Shown piece by piece: positions 13,678-24,167 of a stretch of DNA of 64,000 bases. Source of the stretch: Taenia hydatigena (lineage: Eukaryota; Platyhelminthes; Cestoda; Cyclophyllidea; Taeniidae). The position numbers and the translations under genes are program-made. Positions within the stretch are counted from its first letter, which is position 1. Every line of letters starts with the position of its first letter. Location: the NCBI GenBank assembly GCA_036345935.2, contig JADWOT020001206.1, positions 1 through 64,000 of the forward strand, in the 5' to 3' direction. The notes below the pieces were generated by a model. It searched no databases, was not told the DNA's origin, and saw only the letters and a program-made list of their open reading frames with translations.

Positions 13678-13925
13678 CACGTGAATACGCACTCGTCTAA
13701 GAAGAAGAATAGTTCGCCATCATGTATTTATATGCGGATTATGGTAGTCATGCCATTGTTGCTGCCTATTGCGGTTCCGGCAGGAGGCAACTTAATGCCA
13801 CTTTTTCGTTCGTGAGCACGTCTGCGTTAGCTACAGTGGCGAAGAAATAAGGGGCGATAATCTGTGTACAGTCCATGCAAATATGCGAAATATGACAGCT
13901 GGAATGGAGACGCAATTGGCAAGAT

Positions 13926-14945
13926 GCGTTAACTAGAATGTGAGTTTTGTGTGCTATGCCAGTTTAATTTGCAATTTAATCACATAGGTGAAAATGAATG
14001 CTGTGCTTCATATTCAGCATAAAGTAGAGTAGCCGCTAACGCCAAAATTGGGCTATATACCTAGTTGAAAGCTAAATGAAGTCTTTTATCTATGCTGCGT
14101 TAACATAATTTACTTGAATTCTGCCTATTCTCGTCAAAACTAGGATCAAAAGTAAGAAGATGGAGAAATGAAATAGCACCAAAGGTGCAAAGCGATTATT
14201 ATAGAAGACAAAATATGAGCCATTCTTTCGCTCAAGCTTAGTAATTAGTGCGAGAGTTTCATTTTTTTAATGTTTAAAATGATCTAGAATGCCATTTTGC
14301 TACTAGCGTCCCCTTTTTATGTAGACATTCTGGCCAGTGAAAAATAATGTTCGACTGAGACATTTTTTGCCTGAAAAGCAAACAAGTTATTCCTTACCCA
14401 GACAGCAAGCATTCCAATGAGTGCACTATGTTTGTTAATCTGTACAGATGCAGGTCACTAGCATGGAAAGCTGCTAAAACAAAAAAAGCCATAGTCGTAG
14501 GATGAATTGGTTACTTTTGCTTGTTGTCGGTCTAAAAATAGCCAATAAAGTACCTCAGTTCAAAGTATAAATGCTTGAAACAAAGCTTTCGAAACCATAT
14601 ATGACGTCCTCTCAACGCGACTTGTTTGCTGATAGTGATGGAGAAGAGAAAGCGATGTTGAAGCAGATGGATCTCAACCTATCCAGCCGTTTGACGTCAA
14701 CCTTGGCAGAGAACTCCCAATCGAGGATCGGGAAGATGTGGAGGAGACCTTGTGACTGGAAGACGCAGTGTTTGCAACGGAAGACAGCGTATCTTCTAGA
14801 CTGGCTGAGGGACCTTCCGTATCAAATGCGAATGGTTCCAATGAAAAGTTGAGGAGTCCGCCGTTGGATCGAGAGAGTGTTAGGCCGCAGTAGCATACGA
14901 ATAGACAAAAATGCCGTGTGAAACGCCCTGCAATTATGTATTGCA
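13926..14945 (+). repeat. Right arm of the 1.0 kb inverted repeat
   Basis: Complement of 1887-2887. The first 700 nt are noncoding in both arms; the rest carries the decayed acidic coding stretch. Diverged tandem copies of the coding part follow at 15.68-15.9 kb in the same orientation, so this side probably represents the original locus and the left arm a displaced inverted copy. Confidence 0.9.
14610..14900 (+). pseudogene. Decayed acidic protein fragment, right copy
   Basis: One frame gives VEADGSQPIQPFDVN, then ELPIEDREDVEETL, a TGA, and then LEDAVFATEDSVSS with RSPPLDRESVRPQ near the end. The start (DSDGEE) is one frame away. The same TGA occurs in the left arm. The right copy is open further downstream than the left one, which stops about 15 codons earlier. 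In sequence it lies directly upstream of the paralogous exon pieces at 14993 and 15299, so all may belong to one former gene. Confidence 0.6.
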
Positions 14946-14992
14946 TGTAATCTTGCACATATGCTATTTTCCTTCGCACATACAAATTCCAG

Positions 14993-15246
14993 CAGGAAAG
15001 TTGGCAGAATTTCCGGAGACTTCAGCATTGAATAAAAAGGTTGGTATCGAAACCCGGCTAAGAAGCAGCATGTTGCCAATCCAATTCGCATTTTGCAATG
15101 CATGAAATGCAGGGGACAGCTGGTGCTTGTGGGAACAGAACCGCAAGAACTCGGTTACATTGCGGAAACGCTGCCGCCATCAAGGAGTGCTGATTGTTGT
15201 GGGATCTCGGAATTTCGAAGACTTCACAGCATGAGAAAATACGGCT
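14993..15246 (+). pseudogene. Decayed exon, WY/RG-motif protein, first paralogue
   Basis: A good acceptor (pyrimidine-rich stretch ending AAATTCCAG) opens a frame (GKLAEFPETSALNKK) that continues, after a missing base in an A-run near 15035, as GWYRNPAKKQHVANP and ILQCMKCRGQLVLVG to an in-frame TGA. The copy at 16050-16230 keeps the same frame with about one third of residues identical (WYQ, VQTPLRVLQYM, YRG, VGTKSQ), so the frame is genuine. I do not recognise the domain. Confidence 0.55.
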
Positions 15247-15298
15247 GAACGTAAACAACAGGCATTCGACTTATGATAACCTGGGAAAAGGAACTTAG

Positions 15299-15457
15299 GC
15301 TCGCAATATTACTCGCACCGAAGGGTTATACGACAAGCTCTTAGTTGAAGAAGCTGTTAAAATAAATGCCACCATGGAAATGCATTGGTACAAGATGGCT
15401 GTGAAATATATAGAGTTATATAACAGGGAACTGCTTTGTACAGAAAAACCAACTTAA
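15299..15457 (+). pseudogene. Second exon of the first paralogue
   Basis: After a CTTAG acceptor, 53 codons are open: ARNITRTEGLYDKLL, EEAVKINATMEMHW, then a tail to TAA. The corresponding piece at 16351-16524 reads GNITRAEELYDIFS and EKAVEMNATTSLHR, about half identical over the first 25 residues. Frame conservation between the two is the main evidence. It follows the previous piece by 52 nt, which would be a short intron. The function is unknown. Confidence 0.55.
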
Positions 15458-15679
15458 TACTTAGCGAATATTCACAGATTGCCTCACAAGAATACCGAAA
15501 AGTTTGCTACTGGCTTAAAAGACCACTGCTTTTAAGCAGGCAGGAATGTTGTCACCAGACTATTGGATTATAATTGCATTTTATTGGTTAAAGTCGAACC
15601 ACTGGCGCGTCGCAGCATAGCTTAAATATCAACTAGTGAAGTTCACTATCTCATTCATGTTGGGCTCTTAAGAAGATCT

Positions 15680-15905
15680 CTTCGATGGAAGAAGCGCAAA
15701 AAAACACTTATGCAGATAGACCTAACTCTATCCCACTGTTTGCAGTCTACTTCAACCGAGAACTCTCAATCCAAGAATGGCGGGCGGTAGACGAACTCTA
15801 AAGCCGGAATGGCTGGTCCCGGGAATGCATGATTACTTACATCCTGGGATGGCTGCGGAATACAATTAAACAAATTCAGAAGTCCCCATTAATAGAATTG
15901 AAATA
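15680..15905 (+). pseudogene. Third, diverged copy of the acidic fragment
   Basis: DNA-level alignment to 14640-14880 is clear (for example CCGAGAACTCTCAATCCAAGA against the matching 21 nt of the right copy), but frames are broken by several stops and indels. It opens the second tandem paralogue unit, whose next pieces lie at 16050 and 16351. Confidence 0.6.
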
Positions 15906-16049
15906 ACTTGCTTTGGAAGAAAAGACCACTATACAAGAACAATTGAGAATTAAATAAAATTACCTGCGAAATCTTCTTGTATATACACTACACATGAAGA
16001 CCACATCTTCATTCCATTCGGTTCGTCTTACACAAATTCTATTGGAAAA

Positions 16050-16230
16050 ATGGATTGCATATGTTCCGATTTCGGAATGAATAGGGCTAAATGGTACCAA
16101 TTACGATTAAGGAAACATTATGTCCAAACTCCATTACGAGTTTTACAGTACATGAGATATCGTGGCGAATCGGCAGGCGTAGGAACGAAATCGCAGGATA
16201 TCTATGCCTTAGCGCATTTGATGCCCCCAT
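16050..16230 (+). pseudogene. Decayed exon, second paralogue
   Basis: The frame reads NRAKWYQLRLRKHYV, then QTPLRVLQYMRYRGE, VGTKSQDIYALAHLMPP and a TAA. It matches 15030-15180 residue by residue without gaps. The overlapping frame starting at 16091 is longer but has no counterpart in the first paralogue, so it is a shadow. After the stop similarity to the first copy fades. Confidence 0.5.
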
Positions 16231-16350
16231 AAAATCGTCCAAGGCCTGCAACTATTCAGAATTTTGCCGCGGCCGAAACAACTGCAAAGCAGAATTGAAT
16301 GTCAGTGATCGGCGTTCTAAGTATGACGACCTTCCAAAGAGATGTGGCAG

Positions 16351-16524
16351 GGAAATATCACCAGAGCCGAAGAGCTGTATGATATCTTCTCCGTCGAAAA
16401 GGCGGTAGAAATGAATGCAACGACTAGTCTTCATCGAATCAATTGGCGAAGAAATACAATTAATCTCAATAGCAAAGAATTCATTCAAAAGGAAATATCT
16501 ACACCTTATTCAGAAGGTACTTAA
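16351..16524 (+). pseudogene. Second exon of the second paralogue
   Basis: A GTGGCAG acceptor precedes 57 open codons (GNITRAEELYDIF, EKAVEMNATTSL, then a basic tail to TAA). See the counterpart at 15299. The open length in both copies is close to what would be expected of a last exon, though the tails no longer align. Confidence 0.5.
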
Positions 16525-17075
16525 AGCTTATCCCATAATAGATGCGGAGAATCTTGAAAAGGAACTGATCGGTAGGAACCTATGCTTCTGCCAAACAATA
16601 TATCAACAAAGTCTTTCTGCTGAATGTTATCGATAATACGAACAAGGAAAAAGGCAAATACCGCATTCTTTTATGGCATCACACATACTGGAATATCGTA
16701 TTTACCTACAGATTACTACAACTAATCGAAGGGGAGATCAAACGGCTTTCCTGTTTAATAAGTTGCATAGACGATGGCATTGATGGAATGAATCCTAACT
16801 ATAATGATGACCAAGGACGACTTCAAACTTTATACTTGGGGGAACCGATATGGAAGTTGATGTAATAGCTGTAATAATAGCTATTGCAGCAAATGAAGAC
16901 CAGAACAGAGAAGTATTAAGAGCTCCTTTTGTCCAGCATAACTTTTACTTACAAATGAGCTCATGTTTGGTAATTGACAGCACAGAAGAACCGCCAATTT
17001 ATCTATGTACATGCTAATTAGACTGTTTAAGAAAGATGGTTTTGTATAAGTGAATTGTATGCACGCGTTTAAGCT

Positions 17076-17291
17076 TTGCATGAAAGGGATCATTTTGCAA
17101 TGCCAGACAAAGTTAAAGACGCAACAGTTCCTAAGGAGAATGTTTTACTTAGAGGAACTCGAAATGTCAAGTTTGTAGGTGGTATGGGGAATAAGGCGGC
17201 GGAAATGTCGGCCCCATCCATTCCTTTTGACAATACTGGTCATGATGTGACTTTCGGAAACCTATATATGGTTAAAGTACCAAAATTATAA
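17076..17291 (+). CDS. Short open frame, unknown
   Basis: A 71-codon frame with PKENVLLRGTRNVKF. This faintly recalls a stretch of phospholipid-transporting P4-type ATPases, but the residues that should follow are absent. There is no catalytic DKTG motif nearby and no splice partner. I treat it as an unassigned frame and possibly a relic. Confidence 0.2.
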   Translation: MHERDHFAMPDKVKDATVPKENVLLRGTRNVKFVGGMGNKAAEMSAPSIPFDNTGHDVTFGNLYMVKVPKL

Positions 17292-17849
17292 GAAAATTTA
17301 GAAGGCAATCAAGCGACTGCTTTTATGCTACGCTTTTTATTTATAAATATAAATTTTAAAGCTATGAAACTGTGCTAAACAGCAAATGGAATGCATCCTA
17401 TCCATTTATTTCCTTTGGGAAAGCTAGGCTTTAAATTGGCCGCTTACTACCATCTCAAGCAGAGGCTGTTAGAGAAAAAAATTGTTAGTCCCAATTAAAT
17501 TTCGGTTACGATAAGCAAAGACGGATTTCTTAATGCTGTAAGACCTATGAAAGAATTAGGTGCGTTCAAAACCATGAATTATCGGGGCAGTTTTCACATT
17601 ACGGACTTCAATGTAATGAGCATACCAAATGCAAAAAGCCGTTAGACCTACAGAAGGATATCATGAAGTTATGTTTCAAATCCTCCATCGATACGGTACA
17701 ATGGTTCAGTGAGACTACACTTGATAGGTGAGCGAGGGTAACCACTCATGTAAAAGTCAGTTAAAGCGTTCGACTTCCGTCTATTAGAAAGTAAGCAAGC
17801 GTTTGTTGAAGTTTTATTAAAACGCTTCATGTTGAGAATGAAGAAAAAG

Positions 17850-18723
17850 CTAGCAGAGAGACGTGATAAAATCGCATAGTTGAGACAAAACTTGGGGGAT
17901 ATCGCGAATCTTTCCCCTTAGATAAGGTTCTAGAATCATATCGAAGACCTCTTTTTCAGGTTCAACCTCATAAACGACCGGCAAAGCCGTCTCGATTGTA
18001 CCCCTTTCATGTGATTTATATTCGCCCCTGCAAATGTTTCCGCATCCTTAATCAAATGCAACACAAGGTATTAACACGTGGTTAACCAAATCCATGCAAA
18101 TCACATGCCATTGATGTGATTCTAACCGGATTATTTAATTGTCTTATAATACTATATGTGCCTTAGGATTTGCAAAGTTAAATAGATAAATCAAAGCAAG
18201 AACCAAGCCACGTACCAGCAGCCAACAAAGTAGTAACCATGTCTATTTAGTTGGTCCTGGCAGCACGCATCGCTTCACAGCACCCCCTTTGGCAGCTACC
18301 ATGAGTGGCGTATTCCCTCCATTTATCTTAAACACGTTTGGGCTGGCCTGAAAAATACCGGTGGTCGTATAAGGACTGTGACACAGTTGTGACGGTATTT
18401 TACACCCAAGAGCAATTAAGGAAAGAGGAGCAAAGTCATGAGCTTTTAGCGCATCTTCCAAAGAATAGTCATCACATCTGCGAAATTATCGCTACCACAA
18501 CATGAAATCTAGGGGAGTCGAAATTGGAATTATAGCGCTCCAGGCTACTATTTGTTTTAGTAGGCAAGCCGTTGAATTGAAATGAACAAATTATGCGGCA
18601 TACACCTAATTGAAGCAGTCGGTGAATAGCATCCTCATCGCTGTCGTAAGCGGCTCTTAACAACGCCATCCCTTCTAACTCCACATTATTTGCAGGTGCT
18701 CTACTTGTCTTTTCATGATTTTT
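17850..18723 (-). CDS. Ankyrin-repeat protein gene, partial
   Basis: Four pieces on the minus strand. Exon 18604-18723 (40 codons, phase 0 to 0, TTTTTTTCAG acceptor, GTATGC donor) carries the first half of a repeat, LLRAAYDSDEDAIHRLLQLG. A 256-nt intron follows. Exon 18284-18347 gives ASPNVFKINGGNTPLMVAAK with the TPLM helix start. A possible 41-nt intron follows, then a 27-nt exon (18216-18242; DMVTTLLAAG, strong GTACGT donor). Exon 17850-18027 starts GANINHMKG and is then one base out of frame before TIETALPVVYEVE and a TAG. Phases match at every junction. Ankyrin repeats bind partner proteins; no partner can be inferred. The short third repeat and the late frame break may mean a pseudogene or a missed splice site. 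Confidence 0.7.
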
Positions 18724-19405
18724 CTGAAAAAAATAATGCTACTGTTAAATGTATCGAAAAATGTCAAACTAATTATTTGACACACTTTGTGTAAAGAAAG
18801 TGCACATAAGTTTTGCTGTTGCATGCAAAAACAACCAGGAAAACTAGTGGATATTAACTTTTGCATCGTAGCACTAGGACGTACAGCAGGTGTGTATGGA
18901 GTGACTTCAGTCGCCTTTCAGCTTGAGTACGTTACAAATCACAATATTACTTCCCCACTTAATGTTCTTCTCTCTGGTCTTTGGAATTTACGGGCCAATT
19001 GAGTAGTACATTGAGTATGCCTTCCATTACCAGTATCACTGACCATTGCAATGCTTAGAACAGGTGATCAGTTCAAGTGAGCCGCAAAATGCACAGCATT
19101 TTGCTACTAGTGCTTTAGTACACATAACAAGAATGAAGTTGTACCTTTAGCAATGTAATAAAAGTGTACTTAAAACATTTTAGTGATTTTTAATGCAGAG
19201 CCACTGCAGAGGACTGCAACAACCATTTTCATTTATCAAAGTTTACCGACATAAAAGCTGTTCAGATTGCAATGTTGATCAAAAATCAATTTGTAAATTA
19301 GTTGTGCCACACTGCGTGTCCTCGTTTGTCTACGTATTCAATAAGTTTTCTGATTTGCCTGGATATAGTTTGGTAACCGTAATAGTGCAGGTCTGAAGGA
19401 CTCAC
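18724..19405. other. Probable intron or upstream region of the ankyrin gene
   Basis: No exon is supported here. A plus-strand frame at 18787-19002 has no splice partner. The region ends at the donor of a candidate minus-strand exon. Confidence 0.35.
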
Positions 19406-19530
19406 ATGTTTGGAGTTTCTTCCCATTCGTATTTGCTCCAATCTTGCAACATTATGTGCGGGCTGGTAGGCAGACGACATTTGAAAAACCGACCGCTCCC
19501 TGGGCTGAGTTATGGTCCCTATTCCTAGGT
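19406..19530 (-). CDS. Candidate minus-strand exon upstream of the ankyrin gene
   Basis: A GTGAGT donor ends a stretch open in two frames: ERSVFQMSSAYQPAH...GRNSKH and SGRFFKCRLPTSPHI...WEETPN. Both are protein-like, and the acceptor is not certain (a CTCAG lies near 19513). It lies on the same strand as the ankyrin exons about 0.7 kb upstream and could be an earlier exon of that gene, but no phase test was possible. Confidence 0.3.
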
Positions 19531-20249
19531 GATGTATCATAACAACGCAAGAAGTAATTATTCTCCTCAAATAGAAGCTGTGCTGCGATGAAGATAATCA
19601 GACAATTGCAAAGTCTAGCTTGAATGCCCGATGTGGCTAGAACACTACTCAAGGCTGCCTAATGTTCTTTCGTTCAGTTGCAATCACAGGCTGCCATAAT
19701 CAACGAATCAGGCCAAGACGTAATTGTTTCTACGCTTATTAGTTTGTATAAAGCGTGAAGTGATAGTGCGTTTGATTTTCTTCTGTTGATCTGTAATTAA
19801 TCTGAATAGTTCCCGGTGGACAATTTGTAGCCACAATACTGGAGATTTTTCCAAGTTTCGGCTGCATCTTTTAAATGTCAATCAATTGCTTCATTGTTTA
19901 AACTAAAACAATGGCAACATTAATTTTGGAGAATCGTGTTATGCCATGTGCACTAACATAACATGAACAGCAGCATTAGTGCGTGATGCTTATTTTGTTG
20001 GAACGTGCCTTAATTTGACACTGCGTGACTCAAATCAGTTTTTGCGTTAAATTTAATTCTGAGCATATGCAAGGTAAAATAACAGTCGAAGTGAGGGAAG
20101 AGTCAGCTTCCATGTTTTGAAATAAGTGCATAAGGTTCAAACAATGCGTCGACTTATTTGTAAATTATTAATGAGTGTATTCTGAAATCTATCTGCAGTA
20201 TGCCTGGGTAATGTACTTGTCTCCAACAAGGATATTTGGGAGCATAATA

Positions 20250-21122
20250 CTAGACAGATATTATTGTTAAGCTGTCCCTAAGAAGAGGGGCTGGCGTGAT
20301 CTCAACAATGTCATCTCCACGTTTCTTGGTCAACCACCTCGACATGCAGATGGATCGCATGAAACGAACTTCACGGAAGTAAGTGTAGTTGGGATTATGT
20401 GCAAGACAAAGACTTTTATTTCTTTTTGGTTCCAGTAAATCACTGCAGGAACCAAAAACCTATAATTAATGTCAGCAAAGAGAAAAGTGCTGCCTATTAA
20501 TCCTTAATGCGCAAAAACGAAATAAAAAGGCTATGAGCTGGTGCTTTGAGCAACTTAAAATTCGAGTTTTTGTGGGAGGCGTATTTGATCTACCTGCTTG
20601 CTCTCTGCCCTCACAGATACAGATTTACAACCTTTGCTATGATCCTGTTTCGTTGCTCGACTATCCATTTAAGCAAGCTGAAGGCAACCGATGCCATTAC
20701 CGGGGGAGTGGTAACGGCGATAGAGAAAATTACATAAGGATTTGCTGTAGCTACGGGATCCATCATCTGCTGGTAAAGGGCAGTATATTGTGTCACATCC
20801 AGATCTGCAGGAGCGACCGCAAGGAAGTTCGGACACCTGTGAATGGATACACTGCGACCAAGAAACAACGCTAAAACCTACAGGCAGTGGCTTTGGTTTG
20901 TTACCCCTCACTCAAACACATTCACACGTGACGCTCGCCCAAACTGCGAACACAGATTACGTAGATTCATTTTCGTATACCTTTCTGAAGCTTGTTTCAA
21001 GAGGCATCGAATGAAATTGAAAAATGAGGTAAGCTTACCCGATCCAAGTAGGAGAATGCTGAGCATAGATGACTGAGCATCCAAAAGCATAGCATGATGG
21101 CATTTGATCGAAAAATCAAAAA
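20250..21122 (-). CDS. Multi-pass membrane protein gene, last four exons
   Basis: Exons 21039-21122, 20912-20943, 20615-20836 and 20250-20442 join in phase (0, 2, 2) into 176 codons and a TAG. Introns are 95, 75 and 172 nt, with GTAAGC, GTGAGG and GTGAGG donors and acceptors ending TTCGCAG, TTCACAG and CCTGCAG. The first exon contains a hydrophobic segment (IMLCFWMLSHLCSAF). The third has a longer one (YVIFSIAVTTPPVMASVAF) after VTQYTALYQQMMDP. The last is a basic cytosolic-type tail (NPNYTYFREVRF, SRWLTKKRGDD). Four exons agreeing in phase by chance is unlikely. The family is not recognised. A possible exon at 21258-21462 hints at a transporter. The start is not in the part I could resolve. 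Confidence 0.65.
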
Positions 21123-21257
21123 CTTTAACGTTAGAGGGTAAACGACTTCTTACTTGCGTAGATGAGGATAGTGCCTAAAACTTTAGGTAGCGAAAACTCC
21201 ATTTATGTAAAATCATGATTCTGAGTCAAGTTAACAGCGAACTGTGGCTCTTGTTAC

Positions 21258-21462
21258 CATGGTGTATCGTAAGACATGTATGGCGGAAGCCAAATAAAAG
21301 GAGGATTTGGGGAATGCGTCGAGCTACATTATCAGAAACATAGTTCCTGGGCTTGTAAAAGTCGTCTAGTACAGCGATTGGACCTCCGAAAGAGGCCACA
21401 GCAGGGCACCGATTCGGGATTGATGGTGGCACATGGCTGTTAGGTGGAAGCACCACTACAAC
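21258..21462 (-). CDS. Candidate upstream exon of the membrane-protein gene
   Basis: A TTATAG acceptor and a GTAACA donor frame 205 nt open in one frame. The peptide includes VLPPNSHVPPSIPNR, VLDDFYKPRNYVSDN and VARRIPQILLLFG. The last string recalls the loop before a membrane segment in some major-facilitator (oxalate/formate-type) proteins, but that is a weak impression. It ends in phase 1. The next resolved exon needs phase 0, so at least one small exon is missing. A 21-nt exon at 21154-21174 is possible. Confidence 0.4.
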
Positions 21463-23945
21463 CTATAATAGCGAATTGGCACATTGGGATTGCTCAGTGA
21501 GTTTTAAGCACATTTGTCCCCTCGTACGCTACTGCGGATTATGGTGAGAACCTAACGCTTGTTATACAGCTCTGCTCAATGGATAGAAAATTTATGTATC
21601 TGCTTCAGATTGATTTGTTTGTGGGTCTAATCATATAAGGCCTACTTAAGTTTATTCATCACACGATCACGAACTTATTTATAAACGTATGCATAATTAA
21701 GTATTGGGAGCATTAAATAGTGTTTCAACTTAGGATGACGATGCTGCAAACATATGTTCAACACTGTCCCTAGTACTCTGGTAGCAGCGGTCACTTTTGT
21801 CTCACAGCACTTTGATACCGCGGAGTGGTAGGAGTTGCTTAGAAATGCAAGAGCGAAACACAGCAGCCTGCCTTTATTTTCGGTTAAAGCGTAATTTAGA
21901 GCACTGCCACCACGGAGCGGTATTAAGTAGGCTAGTAGTGCCGCATCACCTATTTTGCATCAGCTTTGGCTGCTGGTTCAGTTCACATCAAGTGAACTCC
22001 GCACTCTCATTGGCGCTACAAATAGATTATTTGTTCATCCCTTTTTCCTATATTCAAATGTACAGATACAACTATTGCTGAGTGGTTGATTGGCTCATTG
22101 GCTGACAATTCTACTTAGCCATTACTTAACATCAGCTGATTTTGCATTGTCCATTTTACGTTGCATTCTGGACTCTACCTCTCTGATTTTCCTTTTTTCC
22201 AGCCACCCCAAATCCGTATCATAAACAAGATAACGGAGCGAATTCGTCAAAGAATAGCAGTGCAATATGCACAAAGAATCATTCAGGGGAGAAGGGGAAG
22301 ACTTACGCATTCGAGTGCCCTAATCAAACGATAGATCTTACATTAAAACATCAAACTGTGGATTAATGTCATGTCCTTTCATTATAAAGGACAATTAGCG
22401 AGAAGTTGATGACCCATAAGACTTGACAGAATGTGTGAGGACAGTTGATAGTGATTTTGATTAGTTACGTCGTCTTCACGGTAGAAATTATATGAGATAG
22501 TTTTGCAGCAGCATGGTTGAGCAAAACCATCAAACCATATCTTTTAAATTTGGCAAGGCGTCAGTGATATCCAAACAAATGATTTGCCCGTGATTGCCCT
22601 ACGGTGATTATCGAATCCACAGACATATAATTAGGTCTTACTTAGTCGGCACAGGTAAGCGGTGATATAGTGGGTAGAAAGATATGACTGGCATCAAAAC
22701 AGTTTGTCTCCTTCAATTCTTACGAAGCCCATTACTTCTCAATTTATCGCAGTCCTGTAGTGAAATAGATGGCAAGTGTGAATTTTGACGATGTGCGCCA
22801 CTTGTATGTCATGGTCCCACGTAGGAGCTGCGACACAAGGAACAGTGGGAACCCCGGTAATTTTTTGCATAAAGAACTGCGTTATGATTTATCTGCTCAT
22901 TTTAATGGATAAGGAAATCGCGCCTACATGCATCAGTACTCCCTTAATTAGAAGGCTGCTGAGAAACGCAGAGGCTCTGCATGGCCTTTAATTTATGCGC
23001 TCTTGTTCCGAGGGACGAGCTTTCCAACTTGTCTAGTGTATGGTTCTGAGTGAATGGAACGAGGATTAAAAGAGCTGCAGGGAAAGTCAGCATAATGCTT
23101 TTGAAGTCCTCACCCGACCTACGCAGCCCCTAAAGAGCCCTTTTTAGGCTGAGGTAAACATCATATTGGCGCAAATTGTGAGCCTAATTCAAGAGGATTT
23201 TATAGCGCAACTATTAGTCAGTTTTGCTAATTAAACACTTGCCGATTCTTTTGCTGATCCTCTCCTCATCCCTTGCCAGCTTACGTTGTTGTTGCAGCAA
23301 AAAAATCAATGGATTTTTTGCATTGCGGACATTTGCTCCTGCGAGTGTGTGACAGGGCTTTCCTCCTCGACTTCCAATTTTTTTCTGCATAAACCTGCTT
23401 GAATGCGAATCCTCTTAAGTGTTATGCACTTTTTCCTAAAGAATATCCCAGTTTATGGCGTTGATCAAATTTGCCACTTCTGCCCGCATTAACTACACCG
23501 ACCCCACTTTTCCGCGGAACATTTACCATTGCTCACAGATTCGAAGTCTCAGACATCTTTATGGGTGGCATATAAAATACGCGATCCCTTACTATCCTCA
23601 TATTTTTGCTAACGAAACCACATTGCGCGCCCATTAGACGAGGCTATTTAGTGGATCGGCATTCGTTGGATCGCAATACTGTTGACTAAATTAAAATTAG
23701 TCTGCGCCAGTCCCAGCATACCTCCTATTATACCAAACTTTGGTTTCGACGACAATTATACTTGTTAAACGCATTAAGGACTAATTGGATATTTCGTTTG
23801 AAACCGACACCAAAATGCAGTATCTTGTTCTACATGGCATCGAATGAAGTCGCTTGGGGGCTGCTTAAGTAACTGTATTCTTTAAGCATTGAAAAGGCAC
23901 AGGTGTCGGTGCCATTTTTGCTGTGATGTCACTCCGCGTTTCATG
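21463..23945. other. Mostly noncoding, isolated splice-like signals
   Basis: A strong minus-strand donor (GTAAGT) lies at 22303-22308, but the exon before it cannot be delimited. Other frames (21797-22081, 22785-22991, 23455-23637) lack partners. Confidence 0.35.
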
Positions 23946-24167
23946 TTACTTAGAAACATTATTCATAATTGAACTAAGAAGAATCAGATATGCGTTGTGA
24001 TTGCGTGAATGTCGGGCAGGATGGTAGGGACAGAACCGATATGTTGTCGTAACGGTGAGGTCAATCGAAATCTTGGCCCTCAACACAACGCTTTTGAAAT
24101 TTGTTTCACCTGTCATGTCATCAGCATAGGTTAGCTCCCCTCCGTAGTGATGAAATGCAGGGGCCAA
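23946..24167 (-). CDS. Unassigned open frame, protein-like
   Basis: 73 codons with ELTYADDMTGETNFKS, LRAKISIDLTVTTTY and a His/Arg-rich patch, ending in TAA. A possible acceptor (CATGACAG) lies inside. It has no family match by eye and no partner exon, so it is listed only as a candidate. Confidence 0.2.
   Translation of the reverse strand: MAPAFHHYGGELTYADDMTGETNFKSVVLRAKISIDLTVTTTYRFCPYHPARHSRNHNAYLILLSSIMNNVSK

Noticed and set aside
1887..14945. Large transposon of the Polinton type with 1-kb terminal inverted repeats
   Set aside because: No polymerase, integrase or capsid-type frame lies between the arms, the ends lack the expected terminal bases, and homology continues past the outer edges.
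17076..17291. P4-type ATPase fragment
   Set aside because: Only about ten residues resemble the family; no catalytic motif or further homologous stretch was found.
20533..20874. Plus-strand 113-codon frame
   Set aside because: It lies opposite the phased minus-strand exon chain; composition and splice signals favour the minus strand.
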